A DNA stretch of 64,000 bases from Polaromonas sp. (GCF_012927485.1 NZ_JABBPC010000020.1:62001-126000); one strand, 5' to 3'. Counted from the stretch's first letter, positions 43,354 to 52,962 are shown. The notes: a model not told the origin generated them from the letters alone. Program-made: numbers and translations.

Positions 43354-44454
43354 ATGGGTATCGAAATTCGGAACGTCAGCAAAAACTTCGGCCACTTTCA
43401 AGCGCTAAGTGACGTGAGCCTGGATATTGAAGCAGGCGAACTTGTCGCGTTGCTTGGGCCGTCAGGCTGCGGCAAGACCACGCTGCTGCGCATCATCGCC
43501 GGCCTGGAAACACCAGATCAGGGCAGCATCCTGTTCAATGGGCAAGACACTACGGATGTGCATGTGCGTGAGCGACACGTCGGTTTTGTGTTCCAGCATT
43601 ACGCGCTCTTTCGGCATATGACGGTGTTTGAGAACGTCGCTTTCGGCTTGCGCGTCAAGCCCCGTGGACAGCGCCCAAGTGAAAAGCAGATCAAGGAGAA
43701 AGTGCATTCGCTGCTCAACCTGGTGCAGTTGGACTGGTTGGCCGACCGGTTTCCTTCCCAGCTTTCCGGTGGCCAGCGCCAGCGGATTGCTTTGGCCCGT
43801 GCGTTGGCCGTAGAGCCCAGGGTCCTGTTGCTTGACGAACCTTTTGGCGCGCTCGACGCCAAGGTGCGAAAGGAACTGCGCCGCTGGTTACGCCGTTTGC
43901 ATGACGACCTCCATGTCACCAGCATTTTTGTGACCCACGACCAGGAGGAAGCCCTGGAAGTGGCCGACCGCGTGGTGCTGATGAACGCAGGCAAGGTGGA
44001 GCAGATCGGTTCTCCTCAGCAGGTGTGGGACCATCCGGCCAGCCCGTTTGTCTATGGCTTTCTGGGTGACGTGAACTTGTTTCATGCCCGGGCTCATGAG
44101 GGAGAGGTGCTTATCGAAGGCCTGCGGCTGGATTCCCCTGAGAACAGCGGTGCGCAAAACGCCAAAGCCTTTGCCTACGTGCGCCCGCACGACTTCAAGG
44201 TGGAGCGGTATTCTCCAGGGGCGCAGGGCATCAACGCACAGCTCAGCCGTGCGATTGTGATCGGGCCCATTGCCAGACTGGAACTTATTCCTTCCGAACC
44301 TTACCAACAGCCGGACAATTCGATTGATGATCGATTAATTGAAGCGCAAATTCCTGCGCAACAATATAGGGAAATGGGTCTGAGCGAGGGCGATATGCTA
44401 GTACTGACGCCGCGCAAAGCCCGCGTGTTTATTGATGCTGGGGAAGGAATTTGA
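43354..44454 (+). CDS. cysA: Sulfate/thiosulfate ABC transporter ATPase CysA
   Basis: A 366-residue ATPase. Walker A is GPSGCGKTT, the signature [15 protein letters not shown], Walker [12 protein letters not shown], and the H-loop [16 protein letters not shown]-terminal TOBE-like domain ([12 protein letters not shown]) follows. It powers sulfate import through CysT and CysW. AAAGGAA precedes the ATG. The stop overlaps the dsbB start by one base (TGATG). Confidence 0.96.
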   Translation: MGIEIRNVSKNFGHFQALSDVSLDIEAGELVALLGPSGCGKTTLLRIIAGLETPDQGSILFNGQDTTDVHVRERHVGFVFQHYALFRHMTVFENVAFGLRVKPRGQRPSEKQIKEKVHSLLNLVQLDWLADRFPSQLSGGQRQRIALARALAVEPRVLLLDEPFGALDAKVRKELRRWLRRLHDDLHVTSIFVTHDQEEALEVADRVVLMNAGKVEQIGSPQQVWDHPASPFVYGFLGDVNLFHARAHEGEVLIEGLRLDSPENSGAQNAKAFAYVRPHDFKVERYSPGAQGINAQLSRAIVIGPIARLELIPSEPYQQPDNSIDDRLIEAQIPAQQYREMGLSEGDMLVLTPRKARVFIDAGEGI

Positions 44455-44957
44455 TGCTTTTAAATTTATTAGGTGCGCCGCGTCGCGTGTTGGCACTGGT
44501 CGCTTTAGCCTGCGTGGCACTGCTGGCTTTTGGACTGTATTTACAGCATGTGGCGGGTCTTGAGCCCTGCCCCATGTGCATCGTGCAGCGTTACGCGTTG
44601 GTGCTGATTGCCCTTGTTTCAGGCGTTACCGCCATGACGAATAAAAAATCAGCGTTGATCGCAGGTTCTGGCCTGCTGGTGTTGCTGTCGGGCTTTGGTG
44701 GGTTTGTGGCGGCCCGCCAAAGCTGGCTACAGTGGTACCCCCCTGAATTTGCATCCTGTGGCAGGGACTTTTACGGAATGATCGAAACTTTTCCGCTGCA
44801 GCGCGCCATTCCCATGATTTTCAAGGGCAGCGGCGATTGCATCAAAGTGGATTGGACCTTTTTGGGCGGCTCTATTGCCAACTGGTCTTTCGTGTGCTTT
44901 GTCGTAATCGGCCTGATTGCATTGAGCCAAATAGTGCTCCTTACGCAGAAGCGATAG
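44454..44957 (+). CDS. dsbB: Disulfide bond formation protein B
   Basis: A 167-residue membrane protein with four helices. Both redox pairs are present: EPCPMCIVQRYAL at about residues 36-41, and the two periplasmic cysteines in FASCGRDF and SGDCIKVD. It passes electrons from DsbA to quinone, regenerating oxidised DsbA. Its ATG overlaps the cysA stop, so it is translationally coupled to the sulfate transporter operon, an unusual linkage that ties sulfate uptake to thiol oxidation. It converges on trxC. Confidence 0.93.
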   Translation: MLLNLLGAPRRVLALVALACVALLAFGLYLQHVAGLEPCPMCIVQRYALVLIALVSGVTAMTNKKSALIAGSGLLVLLSGFGGFVAARQSWLQWYPPEFASCGRDFYGMIETFPLQRAIPMIFKGSGDCIKVDWTFLGGSIANWSFVCFVVIGLIALSQIVLLTQKR

Positions 44958-44982
44958 CCAGCCGCTCCGACTCCCGCACGCT

Positions 44983-45420
44983 TCAAGGCAAGTGCGAACG
45001 CGTCCAGCGCACGATGTCTGCTGCGCCCATGGCACCGGCCTGGCGCGCCACTTCGCGGCCACCGATAAAGAGGGCCAGCGTGGGAATACTGCGAATATTG
45101 AACTTGGCGCCCAGACTTTTGGCTTCTTCGGTATTTACCTTGGCAACGCGAACCTCTGGCTCCAGCTGAGCCGCAGCCTGCTCGTAAGCGGGTGCCATTT
45201 GCAGGCACGGGCCGCACCACGGCGCCCAGAAATCGACTAGCACCGGGATCTGATTGCGCGAAATGTGGCGTTCAAACGCCGCTTCATCAAGCCCTATTGG
45301 ATGTTTCGTAAATAAGGGCCGGTGGCAGCTGCCGCAATCGGGTGTATTCGCCAAGTCGGCGCGTTTCACGCGGTTCGTGGTGTGGCAGTGCGGGCAGACA
45401 ATATGCAAAGAATCAGTCAT
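44983..45420 (-). CDS. trxC: Thioredoxin 2 (TrxC)
   Basis: A 145-residue cytoplasmic thioredoxin with an N-terminal zinc ribbon (CPHC at about residues 9-12 and CGSC at 29-32) and the active site WAPWCGPC. RSIPTLALFIGG has the cis-proline. TrxC proteins reduce protein disulfides and are often induced by oxidative stress. It converges on dsbB with a 25-bp gap. The start overlaps the stop of a decayed frame on the same strand. Confidence 0.94.
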   Translation of the reverse strand: MTDSLHIVCPHCHTTNRVKRADLANTPDCGSCHRPLFTKHPIGLDEAAFERHISRNQIPVLVDFWAPWCGPCLQMAPAYEQAAAQLEPEVRVAKVNTEEAKSLGAKFNIRSIPTLALFIGGREVARQAGAMGAADIVRWTRSHLP

Positions 45421-45983
45421 CGCGCATCCCGGGTCAAACCTGAAGTCATCGGGCAGCTTGTTTGAGTGTTGCGTCGCATCCCGCCCAGGATGACAGCAGT
45501 TTTCGATTCAGCCTTGATCATTGAAAAATCCTTTATAGGGTTGGCGCATGGCGCGCTCATCGCTTTCTTGACTCGACACTCAGGGCTCACCGCCCGGTCC
45601 AGAACGTTGGTGGACACCACATTCTCATGCAACTCCGTCGCGGCCGTGTAGCTATCAGGCAAGGCCTGTAACGCCGTGTCAGACTCTACGCCGTGAAGTT
45701 CGCCCGCCGAATGCCGCACCACCAAACCGTACCACTCGATCTGTTTTCTGCGCCTAGCGTTAGCGGCGGGAATTCCTCACCTTCAAATTTTTCGCCCCCG
45801 CAGATTCTTCGGGCCGGTAGCGAGCATCAAGCTCGGGGCTTAAAATTACAGATTCTGGCAGGAGTGCGGCTCATCTCGCAACTTACGCATTCTCTATCAG
45901 ACAACGATTGCCCAGTTTGCTTGTGCCATCGCGTTCACGGTCTTGAAGCGCGCTCACTTCACCTTTTTTCAAAGCCCCCGCTT
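45421..45983. other. Region between trxC and helicase gene, with a decayed paralogue
   Basis: About 560 bp. The minus strand carries the pseudogene segment listed at 45612-45743. The remainder should hold the divergent promoters of trxC and the helicase. No intact gene is recognised. Confidence 0.5.
45612..45743 (-). pseudogene. Decayed paralogue of the gene at 48642-48974
   Basis: Read on the minus strand, a 41-residue stretch from IEWYGLVVRH to AATELHENV aligns without gaps to residues 35-75 of the 110-residue protein at 48642-48974, with 22 identities by my count (for example EL..VES and ELxENV). The N-terminal third and the C-terminal end are not recognisable, and no ribosome-binding site or start is seen. 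The frame stays open to a stop overlapping the trxC start. Confidence 0.6.
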
Positions 45984-47252
45984 ATGCCATTTTCTTCATT
46001 GGGCTTTTCGCCCGCGTTATTACCCGCCTTGCTGCGCGTCTTTGCTGAAAAAGGCTACCTCGCACCCACCGCCATTCAGTCGGCGGCAATTCCCGCGATT
46101 CTGGACGGGCGCGATGTGGTGGGTTCGGCTCAAACGGGTTCTGGCAAAACAGCCGCCTTTGCCTTGCCTATGCTGCAACGACTGGCGGAGCTGCCGACAC
46201 AAGCACCGCGACGCGTCTCCGGGCTGGTCGTGGTGCCGACGCGCGAGCTAGCGGCGCAGGTAGGGGAATCCATCGTCAGCCTGTCCAAATATTTGCCACA
46301 ACGGGTGAAGGTTGCCGTAGTGTTTGGCGGCGTGTCCATTAATCCGCAAATGATGAACCTGCGCGGTGGTGCCGACATTGTGGTGGGCACACCAGGCCGT
46401 CTGTTGGATCTGATCGACCACAACGCCCTGAATATCGCGACAGTCAACACGCTGGTGCTGGACGAAGCCGACCGCCTGCTGGACTTGGGTTTCGGTGAGG
46501 AGTTGGGCCGCATTATTGGGTTATTGCCGGTGCTGCGCCAAAACCTGTTCTTCTCGGCCACATTTCCGCCTGCCATTGAGTCGCTGGCGGAAAGCATGCT
46601 GCGCACCCCTCTCCGAATTGAAGTACGGGCGGAGCCGCAAACTGTCCCGGATATCGTGCAGCGAGCTATTGAAGTCGATGCTCCACGGCGAACCCAGTTA
46701 CTGCGCCATTTGATACAAAGCGAAGGCTGGAGCCGAGTGCTGGTATTTGTAGCGACCAAGCATGCCGCCGAAATAGTGGCCGACAAGCTACGCAAAGCCG
46801 ACATTGAGGCGGAGCCTTTTCATGGCGAGCTGAGCCAAGGAAAAAGAAACCAAGTTTTGCAGGACTTCAAGCTGGAAATCTTGCAGGTAGTGGTGGCTAC
46901 CGATGTTGCCGCCCGCGGCCTTGACATTGCACAACTGCCCGTGGTGGTGAACTACGACCTCCCGCGCTCCGCCGTTGACTATACGCATCGCATTGGACGA
47001 ACGGGACGGGCGGGCGAAAGCGGCGTGGCTGTCAGCTTCTTGAGTGCCGACACTTCAGCTCACTTTCGGCTGATCGAAAAGCGGCAGCACATCAGCGTGC
47101 CACGAGAACAAATTGCTGGTTTTGAACCTGTTGACACCGAGAATTTTTTGGGCGCGCCTGCATCGAATGGTGGCATCAAGGGCAAACGTCCAAGTAAAAA
47201 AGACAAACTGCGCGAAGCTGCGGCCCGCGACCAACTACAGCACAAAGGGTAG
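45984..47252 (+). CDS. rhlE: DEAD-box ATP-dependent RNA helicase, RhlE-like
   Basis: A 422-residue helicase; the ATG at 45984 gives the normal DEAD-box start FSSLGFSPALLPAL. Motifs in order: the Q motif PTAIQ, AQTGSGKT, PTRELAAQV, TPGRLLDL, DEAD, SAT, and HRIGRTGR. A basic tail ends GKRPSKKDKLREAAARD. It remodels RNA duplexes, for example in ribosome assembly or RNA decay. The longer upstream frame is rejected because it lacks similarity. The gene appears monocistronic. Confidence 0.93.
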   Translation: MPFSSLGFSPALLPALLRVFAEKGYLAPTAIQSAAIPAILDGRDVVGSAQTGSGKTAAFALPMLQRLAELPTQAPRRVSGLVVVPTRELAAQVGESIVSLSKYLPQRVKVAVVFGGVSINPQMMNLRGGADIVVGTPGRLLDLIDHNALNIATVNTLVLDEADRLLDLGFGEELGRIIGLLPVLRQNLFFSATFPPAIESLAESMLRTPLRIEVRAEPQTVPDIVQRAIEVDAPRRTQLLRHLIQSEGWSRVLVFVATKHAAEIVADKLRKADIEAEPFHGELSQGKRNQVLQDFKLEILQVVVATDVAARGLDIAQLPVVVNYDLPRSAVDYTHRIGRTGRAGESGVAVSFLSADTSAHFRLIEKRQHISVPREQIAGFEPVDTENFLGAPASNGGIKGKRPSKKDKLREAAARDQLQHKG

Positions 47253-47277
47253 GTCGCCGAGCGTCCTATGCTGGGCC

Positions 47278-47598
47278 CTAGTCACTATCCACTTCGCTGT
47301 CAGCAACCTCGCGCGGCCTGGCTGTCCGCTGGCCGTGTTTGGTCACAACCTCGACATAAAATTGCTCACCACCATCCTGGGCTAGCGTGTCGATTAAGCC
47401 GATGAGCGCGGCGAAATGGACCACCTCCGCTGTGGCTTCGCTGGTGCCGAACTTGCAATCGAAGTCCCAGAAGTCAGCGCCTGCCGGCAACGCCCGGCTG
47501 CGTTCCCGTTTAACGTACTTGCGGATATCGTGTTTACTGGCTTCCAGCAAGCGGTCACGATTCTTGCCTTCAATATTCAATCGATACGTTTTTCTCAC
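47278..47598 (-). CDS. DUF6172 family protein
   Basis: A 106-residue basic soluble protein. It opens MRKTYRLNIEGKNRDRLLEA and continues SKHDIRKYVKRERSRALP, then FWDFDCKFG, which fits the DUF6172 family. No catalytic motif is known for it; the basic N-terminal half could bind nucleic acid. It converges on the helicase gene with a 25-bp gap. Function is unknown. Confidence 0.75.
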   Translation of the reverse strand: MRKTYRLNIEGKNRDRLLEASKHDIRKYVKRERSRALPAGADFWDFDCKFGTSEATAEVVHFAALIGLIDTLAQDGGEQFYVEVVTKHGQRTARPREVADSEVDSD

Positions 47599-47722
47599 GG
47601 AGAAATCCTAAAGTGTTTGAGGGGTCAGTGCGGGCTGGTGTCTGCGATCGCACCCCTTGCAGAGGTGATTCGGAAGCACTCGATTATCAAGCCAAGCCCG
47701 CGTCCGGCGGTGCACGCGGCCG

Positions 47723-48271
47723 CTAGCTGCCCGCCAGCGCCTTTTCTATCGCCTCGTGCAAATGCTGCAAGCCAAACGAAACATCCGTAAGCACGCCGTT
47801 GACATAAAACGCTGGTGTCGAGCGCAAGCCCAGATGGTGCCCGCCGAGCAGGTGCTCCTGCACGCGCTGCAAGTAAACGTGGTCGCTCATCGCGTTCTGG
47901 TAACTCGGCATATCCAGTCCTACCTGCCCCGCATAGTCCAGCAACTGCTTTTCCTTGAGATGTTGTTGATGGGTAAAAAGTAGCTCGTACATCGGCCAGA
48001 ATTTACCTTGGGCGCCCGCGGCTTCCGCTGCTTCGGCCGCAAGTTCAGCATGAGGATGCGCCTCCCGTAATGGAAAGTGTCGAAAGACAAACCGCACTTG
48101 ACTGCCAAAATGCGGAAGCATGACCTTCAACGCCACATAGGCTTGAAGGCAGGATGGGCACTCGAAGTCGCCGTACTCAAGGAGTGTGACACGGGCGGAC
48201 GCGGGGCCACGAATGTGATCAGTGGCCTCGTCAGGCTTTAGCAGGGGTTCCTGCTTGGCGGGAGCGGTCAT
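47723..48271 (-). CDS. DsbA-family thioredoxin-fold protein
   Basis: A 182-residue protein with the DsbA/thioredoxin_4 fold. The active site is YGDFECPSCLQAY (CPSC at about residue 38), and LRSTPAFYVNG provides the cis-proline. No signal peptide is seen, so it probably acts in the cytoplasm, as with other FrnE- or DsbA-like oxidoreductases. The HHLGLRSTP segment supports the fold. It stands 125 bp from the DUF6172 gene. Substrate is unknown. Confidence 0.85.
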   Translation of the reverse strand: MTAPAKQEPLLKPDEATDHIRGPASARVTLLEYGDFECPSCLQAYVALKVMLPHFGSQVRFVFRHFPLREAHPHAELAAEAAEAAGAQGKFWPMYELLFTHQQHLKEKQLLDYAGQVGLDMPSYQNAMSDHVYLQRVQEHLLGGHHLGLRSTPAFYVNGVLTDVSFGLQHLHEAIEKALAGS

Positions 48272-48379
48272 GAAGATTACCTTTCAACTGTACTTTTAGA
48301 GGCAGTCAACAAAGTATGCGCTTTGGCCGCATTGGAATCAATCGGTCACAACCAGGATCGGTAAATCCGGCTCTAACGA

Positions 48380-48622
48380 TTAGCCAGCGGGATTTTCCAG
48401 CGCTTCATCCAGCGCTTTGCAGGAAGGCGAGCACACGGCTTGGGACTTGCCCAACACCTTTCGCGTGCCCATCAGGGAGCGGGCGCGATGTTTGCCGCAC
48501 ATAAAACACGACATGGTGGCTGCGCCAAAAGAAGTGGTTGCAGCAAACGGCGAACCTGATACCTTTGATTTGTAGCGCAGGCCGTCGGCGAGGACGGCGG
48601 TTTTTGCATCAGCTCTTGCCAT
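48380..48622 (-). CDS. Small four-cysteine protein, possible zinc binder
   Basis: An 80-residue protein. MSCFMCGKHRAR and VCSPSCKALDEAL provide two cysteine pairs (about residues 39/42 and 64/68), consistent with a treble-clef-like zinc site. AAGGAAGAT precedes the ATG at a good distance. Basic residues between the pairs hint at nucleic-acid binding. It lies 19 bp downstream of the 110-residue gene, so the two likely share a transcript. No family is recognised. Confidence 0.6.
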   Translation of the reverse strand: MARADAKTAVLADGLRYKSKVSGSPFAATTSFGAATMSCFMCGKHRARSLMGTRKVLGKSQAVCSPSCKALDEALENPAG

Positions 48623-48641
48623 AATTTGGATCTTCCTTGGA

Positions 48642-48974
48642 TTAAGTGGTTGAACGATTCATGGCCTTGTCGATGGCCTCTTTAGCCTGCCGCTCTGCAG
48701 CAAGAGATACATCCAGTGCCGAGCGGCAAAGACCCGCATACTCATAATTGACGTTTTCGTACAACTCTGCGGCGGCCGGATGGGTATCCAGCAAGGCACC
48801 CAGCGCCTTGCCGGACTCAACCTCGCCTAGCTCGTTGACTAGGTGCAGGACCACAGAGCGATACTGTTCTGCGCCGACCGGTTCGGCACTGCGCTCCAGC
48901 CGTTCCAGCAACTCGGCCAGTACGTGGGTCACTGTCAGATCAGTTTTGTGAGAGTGTGGTTTGATGGCATTCAT
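48642..48974 (-). CDS. Hypothetical helical protein with a decayed copy elsewhere
   Basis: A 110-residue soluble, mostly helical protein, starting MNAIKPHSHK. It contains LAELLERLERSAEPVGAEQY and ELGEVESGKALGALLDTHPA. No domain is recognised. A partial homologue is found decayed at 45612-45743, about 3 kb away, next to trxC. A longer in-frame extension upstream is rejected because it looks non-coding. It precedes the four-cysteine gene in a likely operon. Confidence 0.6.
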   Translation of the reverse strand: MNAIKPHSHKTDLTVTHVLAELLERLERSAEPVGAEQYRSVVLHLVNELGEVESGKALGALLDTHPAAAELYENVNYEYAGLCRSALDVSLAAERQAKEAIDKAMNRSTT

Positions 48975-49440
48975 AAACAGGATCTGGGGCTTTTTTCCCA
49001 AAATACAAGCACTTAGGAGCGGGAAGCTTGCTATCGTTACGGTCATACCGAGCCTGCTTTCAGCCCGGCTTGGCAGCAATAACCGCTATAATTTCTATAG
49101 CTAGTTGCGCTTACTCTCTATGCTTGGAACGGTATTTTACCGCCAAAACGGTTTTCGTGTTTGTCTCGTGTCTGGAGAGATCTTTTGCACCTGCCAGGGG
49201 CTCGTTCTTCCGCGCAAACCCTGCCATAACATCAGCACAGGCTCGGGGACTGGAAACCTTCATAAAATGGCGGTGTGTGGTCAGGATTGACTTTCTCGAT
49301 CTAGTTTTTTCTTTTGCACTTACGGGGAAGTCATTCACCGTGGGATTCTTGAATCGTCCACCCAAGAAAAGAACGAATAAAACTTCAGTTCTTTATATTG
49401 AAAACACCTAAAACCTCATTTTCACGGAAGTACAACACAC
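48975..49440. other. Intergenic region before yggX
   Basis: About 470 bp between divergent genes. A copy of the dispersed repeat type, GCTATAATTTCTATAGCTAG, lies at 49085-49104. The stretch 49340-49420 is AT-rich and likely promoter-bearing. No gene is recognised. Confidence 0.5.
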
Positions 49441-49713
49441 ATGGCACGCCTCGTTAAATGCATCAAACTCGGCAAAGAAGCGGAAGGTCTGGACTTTCCG
49501 CCGTATCCCGGTCCACTGGGCAAACGCCTGTGGGAAGAGGTCAGTAAAGAGGCCTGGGCTGACTGGATGAAACAGCAAACCATGCTGGTGAATGAAAACC
49601 GACTCAATCTGGCGGATGCGCGCGCGCGCCAGTACTTGGCGCGGCAGATGGAAAAGCACTTTTTTGGTGACGGCGCCGATGTGGTGCAAGGCTACGTGCC
49701 TCCCAGCGTCTGA
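49441..49713 (+). CDS. yggX: Fe(2+)-trafficking protein YggX
   Basis: A 90-residue protein of the YggX family. It opens [18 protein letters not shown] with the conserved cysteine at residue 7, and continues [21 protein letters not shown] and LMEKHFF-like residues near the end. Such proteins protect iron-sulfur clusters from oxidative damage and may move iron. It lies 40 bp before mnmC. The length is normal for the family. Confidence 0.95.
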   Translation: MARLVKCIKLGKEAEGLDFPPYPGPLGKRLWEEVSKEAWADWMKQQTMLVNENRLNLADARARQYLARQMEKHFFGDGADVVQGYVPPSV

Positions 49714-49753
49714 GCCCGGGCCGACATTTCCACGACTTCCTTGAGACCTACGG

Positions 49754-51718
49754 ATGCGCGAACCCATTGAGTGGCTCGACGACGGCACGCTTGGCGGCAG
49801 TCCTCACAGCCCCCGCTTTGGCGACCGCTACCGGGGCGAGTTCGGCGGGCTGGATCAATCCCGCGACGTTTTTTTAAAAGGCTGCGGCTTACCTGCCGCT
49901 TGGGGGAATGCGCCCCGATGGTGCATCCTGGAAACCGGTTTTGGGCTTGGTTTGAATTTTTTTGTGGCATGGCAGGCCTGGAAGGCAGACCCTCTACGCC
50001 CTCGCCTACTGCATTTCGTTTCGACCGAGGCCTTCCCGGCCAGCGCGGAGGACGTGTTGCGCGGTGCCCTCTCCCACCCGGAATTATTGCCCCTTGCCGA
50101 GCAGCTGCAAAGTCAACTCTGGGGCTTGTTGCCAGGATTTCACCGCTTGGCTTTCGAAGGTGGCCAGGTGTTGCTGACGCTGTGCATCGGGGATGCCAAA
50201 GCGATGCTGCGCGAGCACAGGTTTCAAGCCGACTCCGTTTATCTCGACGGATTTAGCCCGCAACTTAACCCTGGCATCTGGGATATCCATACGCTCAAGG
50301 CGGTGGCGCGCTGTTGCCGACGCGGCACACGCGTAGCCACCTGGACAGTGGCGCGCAGCGTGCGCGATGCGCTGGCGCAATGTGGTTTCGTGATGATGAA
50401 AACGCCGGGAACTCCTCCCAAACGCGACAAGCTTCAGGGCAGCTTCGACCCGACTTGGGAACCCAAAAAAGCCCATGCACGAGCGGCTTCATCGCCTTTA
50501 GGCGCGGCTCGACCCGCCGCCAGTTGCGTTGTGATTGGTTCGGGCTTGGCCGGTGCCGCAGTGGCAGCGAGCTTGGCACGCCGCGGCTGGCAGGTCGTCG
50601 TGCTGGACGCGGGCGCGACGCCTGCCGCCGGCGCATCGGGCCTGCCGGCGGGCGCGCTGGTACCTCATGTGTCATCTGACGACAGCCTGCTGTCGCGCCT
50701 GTCGCGCGGCGGCATTCGCGCCATGCTTCAACAGGCCGGCACGCTGCTCCAGGCGGGTCGCGACTGGAATCCCACAGGCGTGCTGGAGCACTGTGTGGAA
50801 CACGCGCGCAAGCTGCCCGCGGCCTGGCTGCAGAAGCCCACGCAGGAACACGAACAGGACTTAACCGCAGCCGCGAGCGACTGGACACGGCCTGCAACGA
50901 CGGAGCAGCTGGCGCACTGCGGCCTGCCGCCCGACGCGCCTGCTCTTTGGCATGTGCGGGCCGGCTGGATCAAGCCAGCGAGTCTGGTTCAGGCGTGGCT
51001 GGCGACACCCGGTGTTGAATGGCGTGGCGATGCGGCGGTCGAGCAACTGGTTCGGCAAGAAGAGTGGTGGCAGCTGCTGGACGCGGCGGGGCGGGAGCTG
51101 GCACGCGCCGAACTGGTGGTCCTGGCTGCCGGTTATGGGAGCCAGGCGTTGGCCGAAGCGGCGGGCCTTATTGGATCGCGCGAGCTGGCCCTGCAAGCGA
51201 TTCGGGGTCAGGCATCGTGGGCTACGCATGCGCCGGGAACTGTGGCCGCATTGCCGGATTTCCCGGTCAATGGCCATGGCAGCCTGATTCCGGCCATGCC
51301 TTTAAGTGACGGTTCAGGCGCGTTCGCATGGGTTAGCGGCTCCAGCTATGAGCGAGACAATCCCAGGATTGAAATTCGAGCCGCAGACGAACAGGAAAAT
51401 TTTCGCAAATTAAAGCGCTTGCTCCCTGCAGCCGCAGGCCATCTGGCCGCGCAATTTGAAGGTGGCAAAGTCAACGCATGGGCCGGAGTTCGCTGCGCAA
51501 CGCCGAGCCGACTGCCTTCGCTGGGGCCGTTGGACCAGCCTAACTTATGGGTCTGCAGCGGCATGGGCTCGCGCGGCCTGACGTTTGCCGCGCTATGCGG
51601 AGAACTGCTCGCCGCCGAACTTCATGCAGAGCCCTTGCCAATAGAGCAGCGCTTGGCCGATGCGCTACGGCCGCAATACGTCGGCTCGCGCAGCCCTCTG
51701 AAAATTCAGGAAATTTAA
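49754..51718 (+). CDS. mnmC: Bifunctional tRNA mnm5s2U biosynthesis protein MnmC
   Basis: A 654-residue two-domain enzyme. The N-terminal methyltransferase part (about residues 1-240) shows ILETGFGLGLNF for S-adenosylmethionine binding and YLDGFSPQLNPGIW. The C-terminal part begins CVVIGSGLAGAAVAASLARR, the FAD-binding motif. The FAD domain removes the carboxymethyl group from cmnm5s2U34, and the methyltransferase then makes mnm5s2U34 in tRNA. Length and order match the fused form. It is probably transcribed with yggX. Confidence 0.94.
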   Translation: MREPIEWLDDGTLGGSPHSPRFGDRYRGEFGGLDQSRDVFLKGCGLPAAWGNAPRWCILETGFGLGLNFFVAWQAWKADPLRPRLLHFVSTEAFPASAEDVLRGALSHPELLPLAEQLQSQLWGLLPGFHRLAFEGGQVLLTLCIGDAKAMLREHRFQADSVYLDGFSPQLNPGIWDIHTLKAVARCCRRGTRVATWTVARSVRDALAQCGFVMMKTPGTPPKRDKLQGSFDPTWEPKKAHARAASSPLGAARPAASCVVIGSGLAGAAVAASLARRGWQVVVLDAGATPAAGASGLPAGALVPHVSSDDSLLSRLSRGGIRAMLQQAGTLLQAGRDWNPTGVLEHCVEHARKLPAAWLQKPTQEHEQDLTAAASDWTRPATTEQLAHCGLPPDAPALWHVRAGWIKPASLVQAWLATPGVEWRGDAAVEQLVRQEEWWQLLDAAGRELARAELVVLAAGYGSQALAEAAGLIGSRELALQAIRGQASWATHAPGTVAALPDFPVNGHGSLIPAMPLSDGSGAFAWVSGSSYERDNPRIEIRAADEQENFRKLKRLLPAAAGHLAAQFEGGKVNAWAGVRCATPSRLPSLGPLDQPNLWVCSGMGSRGLTFAALCGELLAAELHAEPLPIEQRLADALRPQYVGSRSPLKIQEI

Positions 51719-51741
51719 GAAAATAACGTTTTAGCGTTTTC

Positions 51742-52962
51742 TTACTTCATCGCATCTGCCGGCCGCCGGGCTTTCACATAGGCATCGCTCGGTAAATAGG
51801 CCTTGCCGTCCGCGTAGCGCCACTGCACCATGGTGCCCTTATTGCCGCGCAAACTCAGCTTGCCCACGTAGGCACCCATCGTGGACTGGTGGTCAATGGC
51901 ACGGAATTCGGCCGGGCCGAACGGTGTGGAGAATTTCAGGCCGCGCAGCGCCGTCACCAGCTTTTCACTGTCGGTTGAATTGGCTTTTTTTATGGCTGAA
52001 AAAATGGCTTGCATGGTGGCGTAGCCAACCACTGAGCCAACTTTTGGATACTCGCTGAAGCGGCGGTAGTAACTGGCTGCAAAACTCGCGTGCTCGCGCG
52101 AGTCGATTTGATCCCAGGGATAGCCCGTCACTATCCAGCCCTTTGGCGTTTCGCCTTTCAGTACCTCCAGGTATTCGGGCTCGCCCGATAACAGCGATAC
52201 CACGGGGGTCTTGGGAAAGATGCCGCGCTGGTTACCTTCCCGTACCAGCTTGGCCAGGTCGGCACCAAAAGTCACGTTAAAGATTGCATCGGGCTTGGAC
52301 TGCATCGTGGCCTGCAGCGTGGTACCGGCCTCAAGCTTGCCCAACGCGGGCCACTGCTCACTTACAAACGTCACATCCGGGCGCTTGGCCATGAGCAGCT
52401 CCTTGAAGCTGGCGACCGCACTTTGGCCATATTCGTAGTTGGGCGCTATGGTTGCCCAGCGCTTGGCGGGGAGCTTGGCGGCCTCTTCCACCAGCATGGC
52501 GGCCTGCATGTAAGTGCTGGGGCGAAGGCGAAAGGTGTAGCGATTGCCTTTTTCCCACACCAGGGCATCGGTCAGCGGCTCACTGGCAATAAACACCTTC
52601 TTGTTTTTCTTCGCGTAATCGGCCAGCGCCAGCCCCACGTTGGACAAAAAACCACCCGCTAGAACATCCACCTTTTCGTTGGAAGTCAGCTCTACGGCGT
52701 GGCGCAACGCCTCTTCAGGTTTGCCTGCATCATCCCGAGCAATCACTTCGACCTTGCGGCCAAGCAGACCTCCGGACACATTAATCTCCTCTACCGCAAG
52801 TTGCCAGCCCTGGCGGTAGGGCTGTGTGAACTGCGGCATGGTCGAATAGCTATTAATTTCCCCGATTTTGATCGGCGTTTTTGCGGCGGTCTGCGCCAGC
52901 AGCCCTGTAACGGTTGCCATCCCTAACAAAACGCCTACGACGGCAGATTTTGTACATTTCAC
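51742..52962 (-). CDS. ABC transporter substrate-binding protein, branched-chain amino acid type
   Basis: A 406-residue exported binding protein. GTG at 52962 is chosen as start because GGAG lies about 7 bases upstream and a signal peptide follows (VVGVLLGMATVTGLLAQTAA); a longer frame is rejected. Type I periplasmic-binding features: IKIGEINSYS, VEEINVSGGLLGRKVEVIARDDAGKPEEA. It captures an amino acid or amide. No permease or ATPase gene is nearby, so the transporter partner must be elsewhere. The ligand is unknown. Confidence 0.85.
   Translation of the reverse strand: MKCTKSAVVGVLLGMATVTGLLAQTAAKTPIKIGEINSYSTMPQFTQPYRQGWQLAVEEINVSGGLLGRKVEVIARDDAGKPEEALRHAVELTSNEKVDVLAGGFLSNVGLALADYAKKNKKVFIASEPLTDALVWEKGNRYTFRLRPSTYMQAAMLVEEAAKLPAKRWATIAPNYEYGQSAVASFKELLMAKRPDVTFVSEQWPALGKLEAGTTLQATMQSKPDAIFNVTFGADLAKLVREGNQRGIFPKTPVVSLLSGEPEYLEVLKGETPKGWIVTGYPWDQIDSREHASFAASYYRRFSEYPKVGSVVGYATMQAIFSAIKKANSTDSEKLVTALRGLKFSTPFGPAEFRAIDHQSTMGAYVGKLSLRGNKGTMVQWRYADGKAYLPSDAYVKARRPADAMK

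Noticed and set aside
45693..45983. N-terminal extension of the DEAD-box helicase
   Set aside because: The extra 97 codons overlap the decayed paralogue and have no helicase similarity; the ATG at 45984 gives the normal start.
49111..49365. A small minus-strand frame upstream of yggX
   Set aside because: Composition is unnatural and no start signal is seen; the region is more likely regulatory.
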